Assembly (NCBI GenBank): GCA_001695595.3
Contig: MBPM02000141.1
Span: 1 to 64,000, forward strand
Length of the DNA: 64,000 nt
Source of the DNA: Plasmopara viticola
Lineage: Eukaryota; Oomycota; Peronosporomycetes; Peronosporales; Peronosporaceae
Direction: 5' to 3'
The notes under the pieces are model-generated. The model ran no database searches, was not told the origin of the DNA, and worked only from the letters and a program-made list of their open reading frames with translations. Shown here piece by piece: positions 1 through 14,900 of the stretch. How positions within the stretch are numbered: position 1 is the stretch's first letter; every line of letters starts with the position of its first letter. A program made the translations under genes and the position numbers.

Positions 1-398
1 TCTAGAAAGATAGAAAGGACGTATGTATGGCCGTGTATCTTCACAGCACTTCACGAAGCAAATATACGCTTAGTGGTGATTCTATTGCGTCTGCACACGT
101 CTAGAAAAAAAGAATGGACGTATGTATGGCCGTATATCAACTCAGCACTTCACAAGAGCGAATATACGCTTTGTTGTTGCTTTATTGCGTCTTCGCACGT
201 CTAGAAAGATAGAAAGGACGTATGTATGGCCGTGTATCTTCACAGCACTTCACGAAGCAAATATACGCTTAGCGGTGGTTCTATTGCGTCTGCACACGTC
301 TAGAATGATAGAAAGGACGTATGTATGGCCGTATATCTTCACAGCACTTCACGAGAGCGAATATACGCTTTGTTGTTGCTTTATTGCGTCTTCGCACG
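1..398 (+). repeat. Clean opening block: B, C/A hybrid, B, A
   Basis: The monomers are 1-99 (B), 100-199, 200-298 (B) and 299-398 (A). The second starts like C (ATCAACTCAGC, CACAAGAGCG) but ends like A (TTTATTGCGTCTTCGCACG), so it is a C/A chimera. It also has an A-rich start (GAAAAAAAGAATGG). Lengths are the expected 99 or 100 bp with no dropped bases. Confidence 0.85.
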
Positions 399-3300
399 TC
401 TAGAAGATAGAAAGGACGTATGTATGGCCGTGTATCTTCACAGCACTTCACGAAGCGAATATACGCTTCGTTGTTCTATTGCGTCTGCACACGTCTAAAG
501 ATAGAAAGGACGTATGTATGGCCGTATATCTTCACAGCACTTCACGAGCGAATATACGCTTGTTGTTGCTTATTGCGTCTCGCACGTCTAGAAGATAGAA
601 AGGACGTATGTATGGCCGTGTATCTTCACAGCACTTCAGAGCGAATATACGCTTTTTGTTGCTTCTATTGCGTCTGCACACGTCTAGAAGATAGAAAGGA
701 CGTATGTATGGCCGTGTATCTTCACAGCACTTCACGAAGCGAATATACGCTTTGTTGTTCTATTGCGTCTCGCACACGTCTAGAATGATAGAAGGACGTA
801 TGTATGGCCGTATATCTTCACAGCACTTCACGAGAGCGAATATACGCTTGTTGTTGCTTTATTGCGTCTTCGCACGTCTAGAAGATAGAAAGGACGTATG
901 TATGGCCGTGTATCTTCACAGCACTTCACGAAGCGAATATACGCTTGTTGTTCTATTGCGTCTGCACACGTCTAGAATGATAGAAAGGACGTATGTATGG
1001 CCGTATATCTTCACAGCACTTCACGAGAGCGAATATACGCTTGTTGTTGCTTTATTGCGTCTCGCACGTCTAGAATGATAGAAAGGACGTATGTATGGCC
1101 GTGTATTCTTCACAGCACTTCACGAAGCGAATATACGCTTGTGTTCTATTGCGTCTGCGCACGTCTAAAGATAGAAAGGACGTATGTATGGCCGTATATC
1201 TTCACAGCACTTCACGAGAGCGAATATACGCTTTGTTGTTGCTTCTATTGCGTCTCGCACGTCTAGAAAGATAGAAAGGACGTATGTATGGCCGTATATC
1301 TTCACAGCACTTCACGAGAGCGAATATACGCTTTGTTGTTGCTTATTGCGTCTCGCACGTCTAGAAAGATAGAAAGGACGTATGTATGGCCGTATATTCA
1401 CAGCACTTCACGAGCGAATATACGCTTTCTTGTTGCTCTATTGCGATTGCACACGTCTAGAATGATAGAAAGGACGTATGTATGGCCGTATATCTTCACA
1501 GCACTTCACGAGAGCGAATATACGCTTGTTGTTGCTCTATTGCGTCTTGCGCACGTCTAGAAAGATAGAAAGGACGTATGTATGGCCGTGTATCTTCACA
1601 GCACTTCACGAAGCAAATATACGCTTGTGTGTTCTATTGCGTCTGCACACGTCTAGAAGATAGAAAGGACGTATGTATGGCCGTATATCTTCACAGCACT
1701 TCACGAGAGCGAATATACGCTTTGTTGTTGCTTCTATTGCGTCTCGCACGTCTAGAAGATAGAAAGGACGTATGTATGGCCGTATATCTTCAGCACTTCA
1801 CGAGAGCGAATATACGCTTGTTGTTGCTCTATTGCGTTGCGCACGTCTAGAAGATAGAAAGGACGTATGTATGGGTGTATCTTCACAGCACTTCACGAAG
1901 CAAATATACGCTTAGCGTGGTTCTATTGCGTCTGCGCACGTCTAGAAGATAGAAAGGACGTATGTATGGCCGTATCTTCACAGCACTTCACAGAGCGAAT
2001 ATACGCTTTGTTGTTGCTTATTGCGTCTGCGCACGTCTAGAAGATAGAAAGGACGTATGTATGGCCGTGTATCTTCACAGCACTTCACGAAGCAAATATA
2101 CGCTTGTGTTCTATTGCGTCTGCACACGTCTAGAATGATAGAAAGGACGTATGTATGGCCGTATATCTTCACAGCACTTCACGAGAGCGAATATACGCTT
2201 TGTTGTTGCTTATTGCGTCTTCGCACGTCTAGAAGATAGAAAGGACGTATGTATGGCCGTATATCTTCACAGCACTTCACGAGAGCGAATATACGCTTTG
2301 TTGTTGCTCTATTTCGTCTGCGCACGTCTAGAAAGATAGAAAGGACTATGTATGGCCGTGTATCTTCACAGCACTTCACGAAGCGAATATACGCTTTGTG
2401 TTCTATTGCGTCGCACACGTCTAAAGATAGAAAGGACGTATGTATGGCCGTGTATCTTCACAGCACTTCACGAGAGCGAATATACGCTTTGTTGTTGCTT
2501 TATTGCGTCTCGCACGTCTAGAAGATAGAAAGGACGTATGTATGGCCGTATCTTCACAGCACTTCACGAAGCAAATATACGCTTGTGTTCTATTGCGTCT
2601 GCACACGTCTAGAAGATAGAAAGGACGTATGTATGGCCGTATATCTTCACAGCACTTCACGAGAGCGAATATACGCTTGTTGTTGCTTATTGCGTCTCGC
2701 ACGTCTAGAAGATAGAAAGGACGTATGTATGGCCGTATCTTCACAGCACTTCACGAGAGCGAATATACGCTTGTGTTGCTCTATTGCGTCTGCGCACGTC
2801 TAGAAGATAGAAAGGACGTATGTATGGCCGTATATCTTCACAGCACTTCACGAGAGCGAATATACGCTTGTTGTTGCTCTATTGCGTCTGCGCACGTCTA
2901 GAATGATAGAAAGGACGTATGTATGGCCGTATATCTTCACAGCACTTCACGAGAGCGAATATACGCTTGTTGTTGCTTTATTGCGTCTTCGCACGTCTAG
3001 AATGATAGAAAGGACGTATGTATGGCCGTGTATCTTCACAGCACTTCACGAAGCGAATATACGCTTTGTTGTTCTATTGCGTCTTCGCACGTCTAGAAAG
3101 ATAGAAAGGACGTATGTATGGCCGTATATCTTCACAGCACTTCACGAGAGCGAATATACGCTTTGTTGTTGCTTATTGCGTCTTAGCACGTCTAGAAAGA
3201 TAGAAAGGACGTATGTATGGCCGTATATCTTCACAGCACTTCACGAGAGCGAATATACGCTTCGTTGTTGCTCTATTGCGTCTGCGCACGTCTAGAAAGA

Positions 3301-4260
3301 TAGAAAGGACGTATGTATGGCCGTGTATCTTCACAGCACTTCACGAAGCAAATATACGCTTGTGGTTCTATTGCGTCTGCACACGTCTAGAAGATAGAAA
3401 GGACGTATGTATGGCCGTATATCTTCACAGCACTTCACGAGAGCGAATATACGCTTTGTTGTTGCTTTATTGCGTCTCGCACGTCTAGAAAGATAGAAAG
3501 GACGTATGTATGGCCGTGTATCTTCACAGCACTTCACGAAGCGAATATACGCTTGTGTTCTATTGCGTCTGCACACGTCGAGAAAGATTGAAAGAACGGA
3601 TGTATGGCCGTATATCTTCACAGCACTTCACGAAGCAAATGTAAGCGTTGTTGTTGCTTTATTGCGTCTTCGCACGTCTAGAAGATAGAAAGGACGTATG
3701 TATGGCCGTATATCTTCACAGCACTTCACGAGAGCGAATATACGCTTTGTTGTTGCTCTATTGCGTCTGCGCACGTCTAGAAAGATAGAAAGGACGTATG
3801 TATGGCCGTATATCTTCACAGCACTTCACGAAGCGAATATACGCTTTGTTGTTCTATTGCGTCTGCACACGTCTAGAAAGATAGAAAGGACGTATGTATG
3901 GCCGTATATCTTCACAGCACTTCACGAGAGCGAATATACGCTTTGTTGTTGCTTTATTGCGTCTTCGCACGTCTAGAAAGATAGAAAGGACGTATCTATG
4001 GCCGTATATTCCAGCACTTCAAGAGCGAATATACGCTTTCTTGTTGCTCTATTGCGTCTGCACACGTCTAGAATGATAGAAAGGACGTATGTATGGCCGT
4101 ATATCTTCACAGCACTTCACGAGAGCGAATATACGCTTTGTTGTTGCTCTATTGCGTCTGCGCACGTCTATAAGATAGAAAGGACGTATGTATGGCCGTG
4201 TATCTTCACAGCACTTCACGAAGCAAATATACGCTTCGTGTTCTATTGCGTCTGCACACC

Positions 4261-4453
4261 TCTAGAAATAAAAAGGACGCATGTATGGCCGTATATCTTC
4301 ACAGCACATCACGAGAACGAAATACACTTTGGTGTTGCTTAATTGCGTCTGCGCACGTCTAGAAGATAGAAAGGACGTATGTATGGCCGTATATCACAGC
4401 ACTTTCCAAGAGCGAAAATTCACTTCATTGTTGCTCTATTGCGTCTTCGCACG
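4261..4453 (+). repeat. Pair of diverged monomers
   Basis: Two adjacent copies (4261-4357 and 4358-4453) carry many private substitutions. These include GGACGCATG, AGCACATCACGAGAACG and AATACACTTTGG in the first, and ACTTTCCAAGAGCGAAAATT and CACTTCATTG in the second. The next copy begins TCTCGA, losing the XbaI site. This looks like an older patch that has escaped recent homogenisation. Confidence 0.75.
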
Positions 4454-6388
4454 TCTCGAATGATAGAAAGGACGTACGTATGGCCGTATATCTTCACAGC
4501 ACTTCACGAGAGCGAATATACGCTTTGTTGTTGCTTTATTGCGTCTTCGCACGTCTAGAAAGATAGAAAGGACGTATGTATGGCCGTGTATCTTTACAGC
4601 ACTTCACGAAGCAAATATACGCTTGTGTGTTCTATTGCGTCTGCACACGTCTAGAAAATAGAAAGGACGTATGTATGGCCGTATATCTTCACAGCACTTC
4701 ACGAGAGCGAATATACGCTTTGTTGTTGCTTATTGCGTCTGCGCACGTCTAGAAGATAGAAAGGACGTATGTATGGCCGTATATCACAGCACTTCACGAG
4801 AGCGAATATACGCTTTTTGTTGCTCTATTGCGTCTGCACGTCTAGAATGATAGAAAGGACGTATGTATGGCCGTATATCTTCACAGCACTTCACGAGAGC
4901 GAATATACGCTTTGTTGTTGCTTATTGCGTCTGCGCACGTCTAGAAGATAGAAAGGACGTATGTATGGCCGTGTATCTTCACAGCACTTCACGAGAGCGA
5001 ATATACGCGTTCGTGGTTCTTGCGTCTGCACACGTCTAGAATGATAGAAAGGACGTATGTATGGCCGTATATCTTCACAGCACTTCACGAGCGAATATAC
5101 GCTTTGTTGTTGCTTTATTGCGTCTTCTCACGTCTAGAGAGATAAAAAGGACGTATGTATGGCCGAGTATCTTCACAGCACTTCACGAGAGCGAATATAC
5201 GCTTGTGTGTTCTATTGCGTCTGCACACGTCTAGAATGATAGAAAGGACGTATGTATGGCCGTATATCTTCACAGCACTTCACGAGAGCGAATATACGCT
5301 TGTTGTTGTTTATTGCGTCTCGCACGTCTAGAAAGATAGAAAGGACGTATGTATGGCCGTGTATCTTCACAGCACTTCACGAAGCGAATATACGCTTGTT
5401 GTTCTATTGCGTCTGCACACGTCTAGAATGATAGAAAGGACGTATGTATGGCCGTATATCTTCACAGCACTTCACGAGAGCGAATATACGCTTTGTTGTT
5501 GCTTATTGCGTCTCGCACGTCTAAAGATAGAAAGGACGTATGTATGGCCGTATATCTTCACAGCACTTCACGAGAGCGAATATACGCTTTGTTGTTGCTC
5601 TATTGCGTCTGCGCACGTCTAGAAAGATAGAAAGGACGTATGTATGGCCGTGTATCTTCACAGCACTTCACGAGAGCGAATATACGCTTCGTTGTTGCTC
5701 TATTGGGTCTGCGCACATCTAGAATGATAGAAAGGACGTATGTATGGCCGTGTATCTTCACAGCACTTCACGAGAGCGAATATACGCTTTTGTTGCTCTA
5801 TTGCGTCTGCGCACGTCTAGAAAGATAGAAAGGACGTATGTATGGCCGTATCTTCACAGCACTTCACGAAGCGAATATACGCTTGTTGTTCTATTGCGTC
5901 TGCGCACGTCTAGAAAGATAGAAAGGACGTATGTATGGCCGTATATCTTCACAGCACTTCACGAGAGCGAATATACGCTTTGTTGTTGCTTTATTGCGTC
6001 TTCGCACGTCTAGAATGATAGAAAGGACGTATGTATGGCCGTGTATCTTCACAGCACTTCACGAAGCAATATACGCTTGTGTTCTATTGCGTCTGCACAC
6101 GTCTAGAAAATAGAAAGGACGTATGTATGGCCGTATATCTTCACAGCACTTCACGAGAGAATATACGCTTTGTTGTTGCTTTATTGCGTCTTCGCACGTC
6201 TAGAATGATAGAAAGGACGTATGTATGGCCGTGTATCTTCACAGCACTTCACGAAGCAAATATACGCTTGTTGTTCTATTGCGTCTGCGCACGTCTAGAA
6301 AGATAGAAAGGACGTATGTATGGCCGTATATCTTCACAGCACTTCACGAGAGCGAATATACGCTTTTTCTTTATTGCGTCTTCGCACG

Positions 6389-6453
6389 TCTAGAATGATA
6401 GAAAGGACGTAGCTATGGCCGTATATCTTCATTACGCGTCTGCGCTGCGCACG
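6389..6453 (+). repeat. Truncated 65-bp monomer
   Basis: The copy runs normally as far as GGCCGTATATCTTCA, then reads TTACGCGTCTGCGCTGCGCACG. About 35 bp of the middle (AGCACTTCAC through the TTGTTGTTGC region) is missing. The preceding bases include GTAGCTATGG, a C/D-like variant. Flanking monomers are near full length, so this is an isolated internal deletion. Confidence 0.8.
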
Positions 6454-8008
6454 TCTAGAATGATAGAAAGGACGTATGTATGGCCGTATATCTTCCTAGC
6501 ACTTCACGAGAGCGAATATACGCTCTTTGTTGCTCTATTGCGTCTGCGCACGCCTAGAAAGATAGAAAGGACGTATGTATGGCCGTGTATCTTCACAGCA
6601 CTTCACGAAGCAATATACGCTTGTGTTCTATTGCGTCTGCACACGTCTAGAAAGATAGAAAGGACGTATGTATGGCCGTATATCTTCACAGCACTTCACG
6701 AGAGCGAATATACGCTTTGTTGTTGCTTATTGCGTCTCGCACGTCTAGAAAGATAGAAAGGACGTATGTATGGCCGTGTATCTTCACAGCACTTCACGAA
6801 GCGAATATACGCTTGTGTGTTCTATTGCGTCTGCACACGTCTAGAATGATAGAAAGGACGTATGTATGGCCGTATATCTTCACAGCACTTCACGAGAGCG
6901 AATATACGCTTTGTTGTTGCTTTATTGCGTCTTCGCACGTCTAGAATGATAGAAAGGACGTATGTATGGCCGTATATCTTCACAGCACTTCACAGAGCGA
7001 ATATACGCTTTTTGTTGCTCTATTGCGTCTGCGCACGTCTAGAAAGATAGAAAGGACGTATGTATGGCCGTATATCTTCCCAGCACTTCACGAGAGCGAA
7101 TATACGCTTCGTTGTTGCTCTATTGCGTCTGCGCACGTCTAGAAAGATAGAAAGGACGTATGTATGGCCGTGTATCTTCACAGCACTTCACGAAGCGAAT
7201 ATACGCTTTTGTGTTCTATTGCGTCTGCACACGTCTAGAATGATAGAAAGGACGTATGTATGGCCGTATATCTTCACAGCACTTCACGAGAGCGAATATA
7301 CGCTTCGTTGTTGCTTATTGCGTCTCGCACGTCTAGAAGATAGAAAGGACGTATGTATGGCCGTATATCTTCACAGCACTTCACGAAGAGCGAATATACG
7401 CTTTTGTTGCTCTTTGCGTCTGCAACGTCTAGAATGATAGAAAGGACGTATGTATGGCCGTGTATCTTCACAGCACTTCACGAGAGCGAATATACGCTTC
7501 GTTGTTGCTCTATTGCGTCTGCGCACGTCTAGAATGATAGAAAGGACGTATGTATGGCCGTGTATCTTCACAGCACTTCACGAAGCGAATATACGCTTGT
7601 TGTTCTATTGCGTCTGCACACGTCTAGAAATAGAAAGGACGTATGTATGGCCGTATATCTTCACAGCACTTCACGAGAGCGAATATACGCTTTGTTGTTG
7701 CTTATTGCGTCTCGCACGTCTAGAAAGATAGAAAGGACGTATGTATGGCCGTGTATCTTCACAGCACTTCACGAAGCAATATACGCTTAGTGTTCTATTG
7801 CGTCTGCACACGTCTAGAATGATAGAAAGGACGTATGTATGGCCGTATATCTTCACAGCACTTCACGAGAGCGAATATACGCTTGTTGTTGCTTTATTGC
7901 GTCTTCGCACGTCTAGAAAGATAGAAAGGACGTATGTATGGCCGTATATCTTCAGCACTTCACGAAGAGCAATATACGCTTTTTGTTGCTCTATTGCGTC
8001 TGCACACA

Positions 8009-8108
8009 TCTAGAATGATAGAAAGGACGTATCAAAGTCTGTATGTATTCCTAGCACTTCACAAGAGCGAATATACGCTTCGTTGTTGCTCTATTGCGTC
8101 TGCGCACG
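8009..8108 (+). repeat. Full-length D-like monomer with a substitution cluster
   Basis: The length is exactly 100 bp, but monomer positions 25-40 read CAAAGTCTGTATGTAT instead of CTATGGCCGTATATCT. This gives about six substitutions in 16 bases with no length change, and it removes the GGCC site. The rest is ordinary (CCTAGCACTTCACAAGAGCG, CTTCGTTGTTGC). I saw no second copy of this variant. Confidence 0.75.
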
Positions 8109-8882
8109 TCTAGAATGATAGAAAGGACGTATCTATGGCCGTATATCTTCACAGCACTTCACGAAGCAAATACGCTTTGTGTTCTATTGCGTCTGCACAC
8201 GTCTAGAAGATAGAAAGGACGTATGTATGGCCGTGTATCTTCACAGCACTTCACGAAGCGAATATACGCTTGTTGTGTCTATTGCGTCTGCACACGTCTA
8301 GAAAGATAGAAAGGACGTATGTATGGCCGTATATCTTCACAGCACTTCACGAGAGCGAATATACGCTTTGTTGTTGCTTATTGCGTCTCGCACGTCTAGA
8401 AAGATAGAAAGGACGTATGTATGGCCGTATATCTTCACAGCACTTCACGAAGCGAATATACGCTTGGTTGGTTCTATTGCGTCTGCACACGTCTAGAATG
8501 ATAGAAAGGACGTATGTATGGCCGTATATCTTCACAGCACTTCACGAGAGCGAATATACGCTTTGTTGTTGCTTTATTGCGTCTGCGCACGTCTAGAAAG
8601 ATAGAAAGGACGTATGTATGGCCGTATATCTTCACAGCACTTCACGAAGCGAATATACGCTTGTGTGTTCTATTGCGTCTGCACACGTCTAGAAATAGAA
8701 AGGACGTATGTATGGCCGTATATCTTCACAGCACTTCACGAGAGCGAATATACGCTTTGTTGTTGCTTATTGCGTCTGCACGTCTAGAATGATAGAAAGG
8801 ACGTATGTATGGCCGTATATCTTCACAGCACTTCACGAGAGCGAATATACGCTTTGTTGTTGCTCTATTGCGTCTGCGCACG

Positions 8883-8971
8883 TCTAGAATGATAGAAAGG
8901 ACGTATGTATTTTCACAGCACTTCACGAAGACAATATACGCTTCGCGGTGGTTCTATTGCGTCTGCACACG
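8883..8971 (+). repeat. 89-bp B-type monomer with 10-bp deletion
   Basis: GTATGTAT joins directly to TTTCACAGC, removing ten bases that include GGCC. The copy also has CGAAGACAATATACG with CTTCGCGGTGGTTCT, a combination seen again in the 99-bp copy at 62323-62421, about 53 kb away. A third copy with GAAGACAAT lies near 60.5 kb but has a different tail. Confidence 0.75.
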
Positions 8972-11900
8972 TCTAGAAAGATAGAAAGGACGTATGTATG
9001 GCCGTATATCTTCACAGCACTTCACGAAGCAAATATACGCTTGGTGTTCTATTGCGTCTGCACACGTCTAGAAAGATAGAAAGGACGTATGTATGGCCGT
9101 ATATCTTCACAGCACTTCACGAAGCGAATATACGCTTGTTGTTGCTCTATTGCGTCTGCGCACGTCTAGAATGATAGAAAGGACGTATGTATGGCCGTAT
9201 ATCTTCACAGCACTTCACGAAGCAATATACGCTTGTGTTCTATTGCGTCTGCGCACGTCTAGAAATAGAAAGGACGTATGTATGGCCGTGTATCTTCACA
9301 GCACTTCACGAGAGCGAATATACGCTTTGTTGTTGCTTTATTGCGTCTCGCACGTCTAGAATGATAGAAAGGACGTATGTATGGCCGTGTATCTTCACAG
9401 CACTTCACGAAGCGAATATACGCTTTGTTGTTCTATTGCGTCTGCGCACGTCTAGAAAATAGAAAGGACGTATGTATGGCCGTGTATCTTCACAGCACTT
9501 CACGAGAGCGAATATACGCTTGTGTGTTCTATTGCGTCTTCGCACGTCTAGAATGATAGAAAGGACGTATCTATGGCCGTATATCTTCCTAGCACTTCAC
9601 GAGAGCGAATATACGCTTCGTTGTTGCTTATTGCGTCTTCGCACGTCTAGAAGATAGAAAGGACGTATGTATGGCCGTATATCTTCACAGCACTTCACGA
9701 GAGCGAATATACGCTTTGTTGTTGCTTTATTGCGTCTTCGCACGTCTAGAAAGATAGAAAGGACGTATGTATGGCCGTATATCTTCACAGCACTTCACAG
9801 AGCGAATATACGCTTTTTGTTGCTCTATTGCGTCTGCACACGTCTAGAAAGATAGAAAGGACGTATGTATGGCCGTATATCTTCACAGCACTTCACGAGA
9901 GCGAATATACGCTTTGTTGTTGCTTTATTGCGTCTCGCACGTCTAGAATGATAGAAAGGACGTATGTATGGCCGTATATCTTCACAGCACTTCACAAGAG
10001 CGATTATACGCTTTCTTGTTGCTCTATTGCGTCTGCGCACGTCTAGAATCATAGAAAGGACGTATGAATGGCCGTATATCTTCACAGCACTTCACGAAGC
10101 GAATATACGCTTGTTGTTGCTATTGCGTCTGCACACGTCTAGAATGATAGAAAGGACGTATGTATGGCCGTATATCTTCACAGCACTTCACGAGAGCGAA
10201 TATACGCTTTGTTGTTGCTTATTGCGTCTCGCACGTCTAGAATGATAGAAAGGACGTATGTATGGCCGTATATCTTCACAGCACTTCACGAGAGCGAATA
10301 TACGCTTTGTTGTTGCTATTGCGTCTGCGCACGTCTAGAATGATAGAAAGGACGTATGTATGGCCGTGTATCTTCACAGCACTTCACGAAGCGAATATAC
10401 GCTTGTTGTTCTATTGCGTCTGCACACGTCTAGAAAGATCGAAAGGACGTATGTATGGCCGTATATCTTCACAGCACTTCACGAAGCGAATATACGCTTT
10501 GTGTTCTATTGCGTCTGCACACGTCTAGAAAATAGAAAGGACGTATGTATGGCCGTATATCTTCACAGCACTTCACGAAGCAAATATACGCTTCGTTGTT
10601 CTATTGCGTCTGCGCACGTCTAGAAGATAGAAAGGACGTATGTATGGCCGTGTATCTTCACAGCACTTCACGAGAGCGAATATACGCTTTGTTGTTGCTT
10701 TATTGCGTCTTCGCACGTCTAGAATGATAGAAAGGACGTATGTATGGCCGTGTATCTTCACAGCACTTCACGAAGCGAATATACGCTTTGTGTTCTATTG
10801 CGTCTGCACACGTCTAGAAAGATAGAAAGGACGTATGTATGGCCGTGTATCTTCACAGCACTTCACGAAGCGAATATACGCTTTGTGTTCTATTGCGTCT
10901 GCGCACGTCTAGAAATAGAAAGGACGTATGTATGGCCGTGTATCTTCACAGCACTTCACGAAGCAAATATACGCTTAGTGGTGGTTCTATTGCGTCTGCA
11001 CACGTCTAGAATGATAGAAAGGACGTATGTATGGCCGTATATCTTCACAGCACTTCACGAGAGCGAATATACGCTTTGTTGTTGCTTATTGCGTCTCGCA
11101 CGTCTAGAAAGATAGAAAGGACGTATGTATGGCCGTATATCTTCAGCACTTCACGAAGAGCGAATATACGCTTTCTTGTTGCTCTATTGCGTCTGCACAC
11201 GTCTAGAATGATAGAAAGGACGTATGTATGGCCGTATATCTTCTTAGCACTTCACGAGCGAATATACGCTTTGTTGTTGCTCTATTGCGTCTGCGCACGT
11301 CTAGAATGATAGAAAGGACGTATGTATGGCCGTATATCTTCACAGCACTTCACGAGAGCGAATATACGCTTTGTTGTTGCTATTGCGTCTGCGCACGTCT
11401 AGAAAGATAGAAAGGACGTATGTATGGCCGTATATCATCCCAGCACTTCACGAGAGCGAATATACGCTTTCTTGTTGCTCTATTGCGTCTGCACACGTCT
11501 AGAAAGATAGAAAGGACGTATGTATGGCCGTATATCTTCACAGCACTTCACGAGAGCGAATATACGCTTTGTTGTTGCTTTATTGCGTCTGCACGTCTAG
11601 AATGATAGAAAGGACGTATGTATGGCCGTATATCTTCACAGCACTTCACGAAGCGAATATACGCTTTGTTGTTCTATTGCGTCTGCACACGTCTAGAAAG
11701 ATAGAAAGGACGTATGTATGGCCGTGTATCTTCACAGCACTTCACGAAGCGAATATACGCTTTGTTGTTCTATTGCGTCTGCGCACGTCTAGAAATAGAA
11801 AGGACGTATGTATGGCCGTGTATCTTCACAGCACTTCACGAAGCAATATACGCTTGTTGTTCTATTGCGTCTGCACACGTCTAGAATGATAGAAAGGACG

Positions 11901-14900
11901 TATGTATGGCCGTATATCTTCACAGCACTTCACGAGAGCGAATATACGCTTTGTTGTTGCTTATTGCGTCTGCACGTCTAGAAAGATAGAAAGGACGTAT
12001 GTATGGCCGTATATCTTCAGCACTTCACGAGAGCGAATATACGCTTTTTGTTGCTCTATTGCGTCTGCACACGTCTAGAATGATAGAAAGGACGTATGTA
12101 TGGCCGTATATCTTCACAGCACTTCACGAGCGAATATACGCTTGTTGTTGCTTTTTGCGTCTGCGCACGTCTAGAATGATAGAAAGGACGTATGTATGGC
12201 CGTATATCTTCACAGCACTTCACGAGAGCGAATATACGCTTTGTTGTTGCTTATTGCGTCTCGCACGTCTAGAAAGATAGAAAGGACGTATGTATGGCCG
12301 TATATCTTCACAGCACTTCACGAAGAGCGAATATACGCTTTTTGTTGCTCTATTGCGTCTGCACACGTCTAGAAAGATAGAAAGGACGTATGTATGGCCG
12401 TATATCTTCACAGCACTTCACGAGAGCGAATATACGCTTTGTTGTTGCTTATTGCGTCTTCGCACGTCTAGAATGATAGAAAGGACGTATGTATGGCCGT
12501 ATATCTTCACAGCACTTCACGAAGCGAATATACGCTTTGTTGTTCTATTGCGTCTGCACACGTCTAGAAAGATAGAAAGGACGTATGTATGGCCGTGTAT
12601 CTTCACAGCACTTCACGAAGCGAATATACGCTTTGTGTTCTATTGCGTCTGCGCACGTCTAGAAATAGAAAGGACGTATGTATGGCCGTGTATCTTCACA
12701 GCACTTCACGAAGCGAATATACGCTTTGTTGTTCTATTGCGTCTGCACACGTCTAGAATGATAGAAAGGACGTATGTATGGCCGTATATCTTCACAGCAC
12801 TTCACGAGAGCGAATATACGCTTTGTTGTTGCTTATTGCGTCTTCGCACGTCTAGAATGATAGAAAGGACGTATGTATGGCCGTATATCTTCAGCACTTC
12901 ACGAAGAGCGAATATACGCTTTTTGTTGCTCTATTGCGTCTGCACACGTCTAGAATGATAGAAAGGACGTATGTATGGCCGTATATCTTCACAGCACTTC
13001 ACGAGAGCGAATATACGCTTTGTTGTTGCTCTATTGCGTCTGCGCACGTCTAGAATGATAGAAAGGACGTATGTATGGCCGTATATCTTCACAGCACTTC
13101 ACGAGAGCGAATATACGCTTTGTTGTTGCTTATTGCGTCTCGCACGTCTAGAAGATAGAAAGGACGTATGTATGGCCGTATATCTTCACAGCACTTCACG
13201 AGCGAATATACGCTTTGTTGTTGCTCTATTGCGTCTGCACACGTCTAGAAAGATAGAAAGGACGTATGTATGGCCGTATATCTTCACAGCACTTCACGAG
13301 AGCGAATATACGCTTTGTTGTTGCTTATTGCGTCTGCACGTCTAGAAAGATAGAAAGGACGTATGTATGGCCGTATATCTTCACAGCACTTCACGAAGCG
13401 AATATACGCTTGTGTTCTATTGCGTCTGCACACGTCTAGAAATAGAAAGGACGTATGTATGGCCGTATATCTTCACAGCACTTCACGAAGCGAATATACG
13501 CTTGCGTTGTTCTATTGCGTCTGCGCACGTCTAGAAAAATAGAATGGACGTATGTATGGCCGTGTATCTTCACAGCACTTCACGAAGCGAATATACGCTT
13601 GTTGTTGCTCTATTGCGTCTGCACACGTCTAGAATGATAGAAAGGACGTATGTATGGCCGTATATCTTCACAGCACTTCACGAAGCAAATATACGCTTTG
13701 TGTTCTATTGCGTCTGCGCACGTCTAGAAAATAGAAAGGACGTATGTATGGCCGTATATCTTCACAGCACTTCACGAAGCGAATATACGCTTTGTTGTTC
13801 TATTGCGTCTGCGCACGTCTAGAAATAGAAAGGACGTATGTATGGCCGTGTATCTTCACAGCACTTCACGAAGCAAATATACGCTTCGTTGTCGCTCTAT
13901 TGCGTCTGCACGTCTAGAAAGATAGAAAGGACGTATGTATGGCCGTATATCTTCACAGCACTTCACGAGAGCGAATATACGCTTTGTTGTTGCTTATTGC
14001 GTCTCGCACGTCTAGAATGATAGAAAGGACGTATGTATGGCCGTGTATCTTCACAGCACTTCACGAAGCAATATACGCTTTGTGTTCTATTGCGTCTGCA
14101 CACGTCTAGAAAGATAGAAAGGACGTATGTATGGCCGTATATCTTCACAGCACTTCACGAGAGCGAATATACGCTTTGTTGTTGCTTATTGCGTCTTCGC
14201 ACGTCTAGAATGATAGAAAGGACGTATGTATGGCCGTATATCTTCACAGCACTTCACGAAGCAAATATACGCTTGTGTTCTATTGCGTCTGCACACGTCT
14301 AGAAAGGACGTATGTATGGCCGTATATCTTCACAGCACTTCACGAAGAGCGAATATACGCTTGTTGTTGCTTATTGCGTCTTCGCACGTCTAGAATGATA
14401 GAAAGGACGTATGTATGGCCGTATATCTTCACAGCACTTCACGAAGCAATATACGCTTGTTGTTGCTCTATTGCGTCTGCACACGTCTAGAATGATAGAA
14501 AGGACGTATGTATGGCCGTATATCTTCACAGCACTTCACGAAGCAAATATACGCTTTGTTGTTCTATTGCGTCTGCGCACGTCTAGAAATAGAAAGGACG
14601 TATGTATGGCCGTGTATCTTCACAGCACTTCACGAAGCGAATATACGCTTTGTTGTTCTATTGCGTCTGCGCACGTCTAGAAATAGAAAGGACGTATGTA
14701 TGGCCGTGTATCTTCACAGCACTTCACGAAGCAATATACGCTTTGTTGTTGCTCTATTGCGTCTGCACGTCTAGAAAGATAGAAAGGACGTATGTATGGC
14801 CGTATATCTTCACAGCACTTCACGAGAGCGAATATACGCTTTGTTGTTGCTTTTGCGTCTTCGCACGTCTAGAATGATAGAAAGGACGTATGTATGGCCG

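Noticed and set aside
6389..6453. Possible insertion site of a mobile element at the truncated monomer
   Set aside because: The copy only loses internal bases. There is no foreign sequence, target-site duplication or terminal inverted repeat.
12290..12958. Longest open frame, 222 codons on the + strand
   Set aside because: It is a read-through of consecutive monomers, cycling through the same three phase translations (for example ERTYVWPYIFTALHE). The 99/100-bp period shifts frame at each 100-bp copy, neighbouring copies carry frame-breaking indels with no compensation, and the minus strand is also open in many places. There is no start context, codon bias or non-repeat sequence to support a gene.
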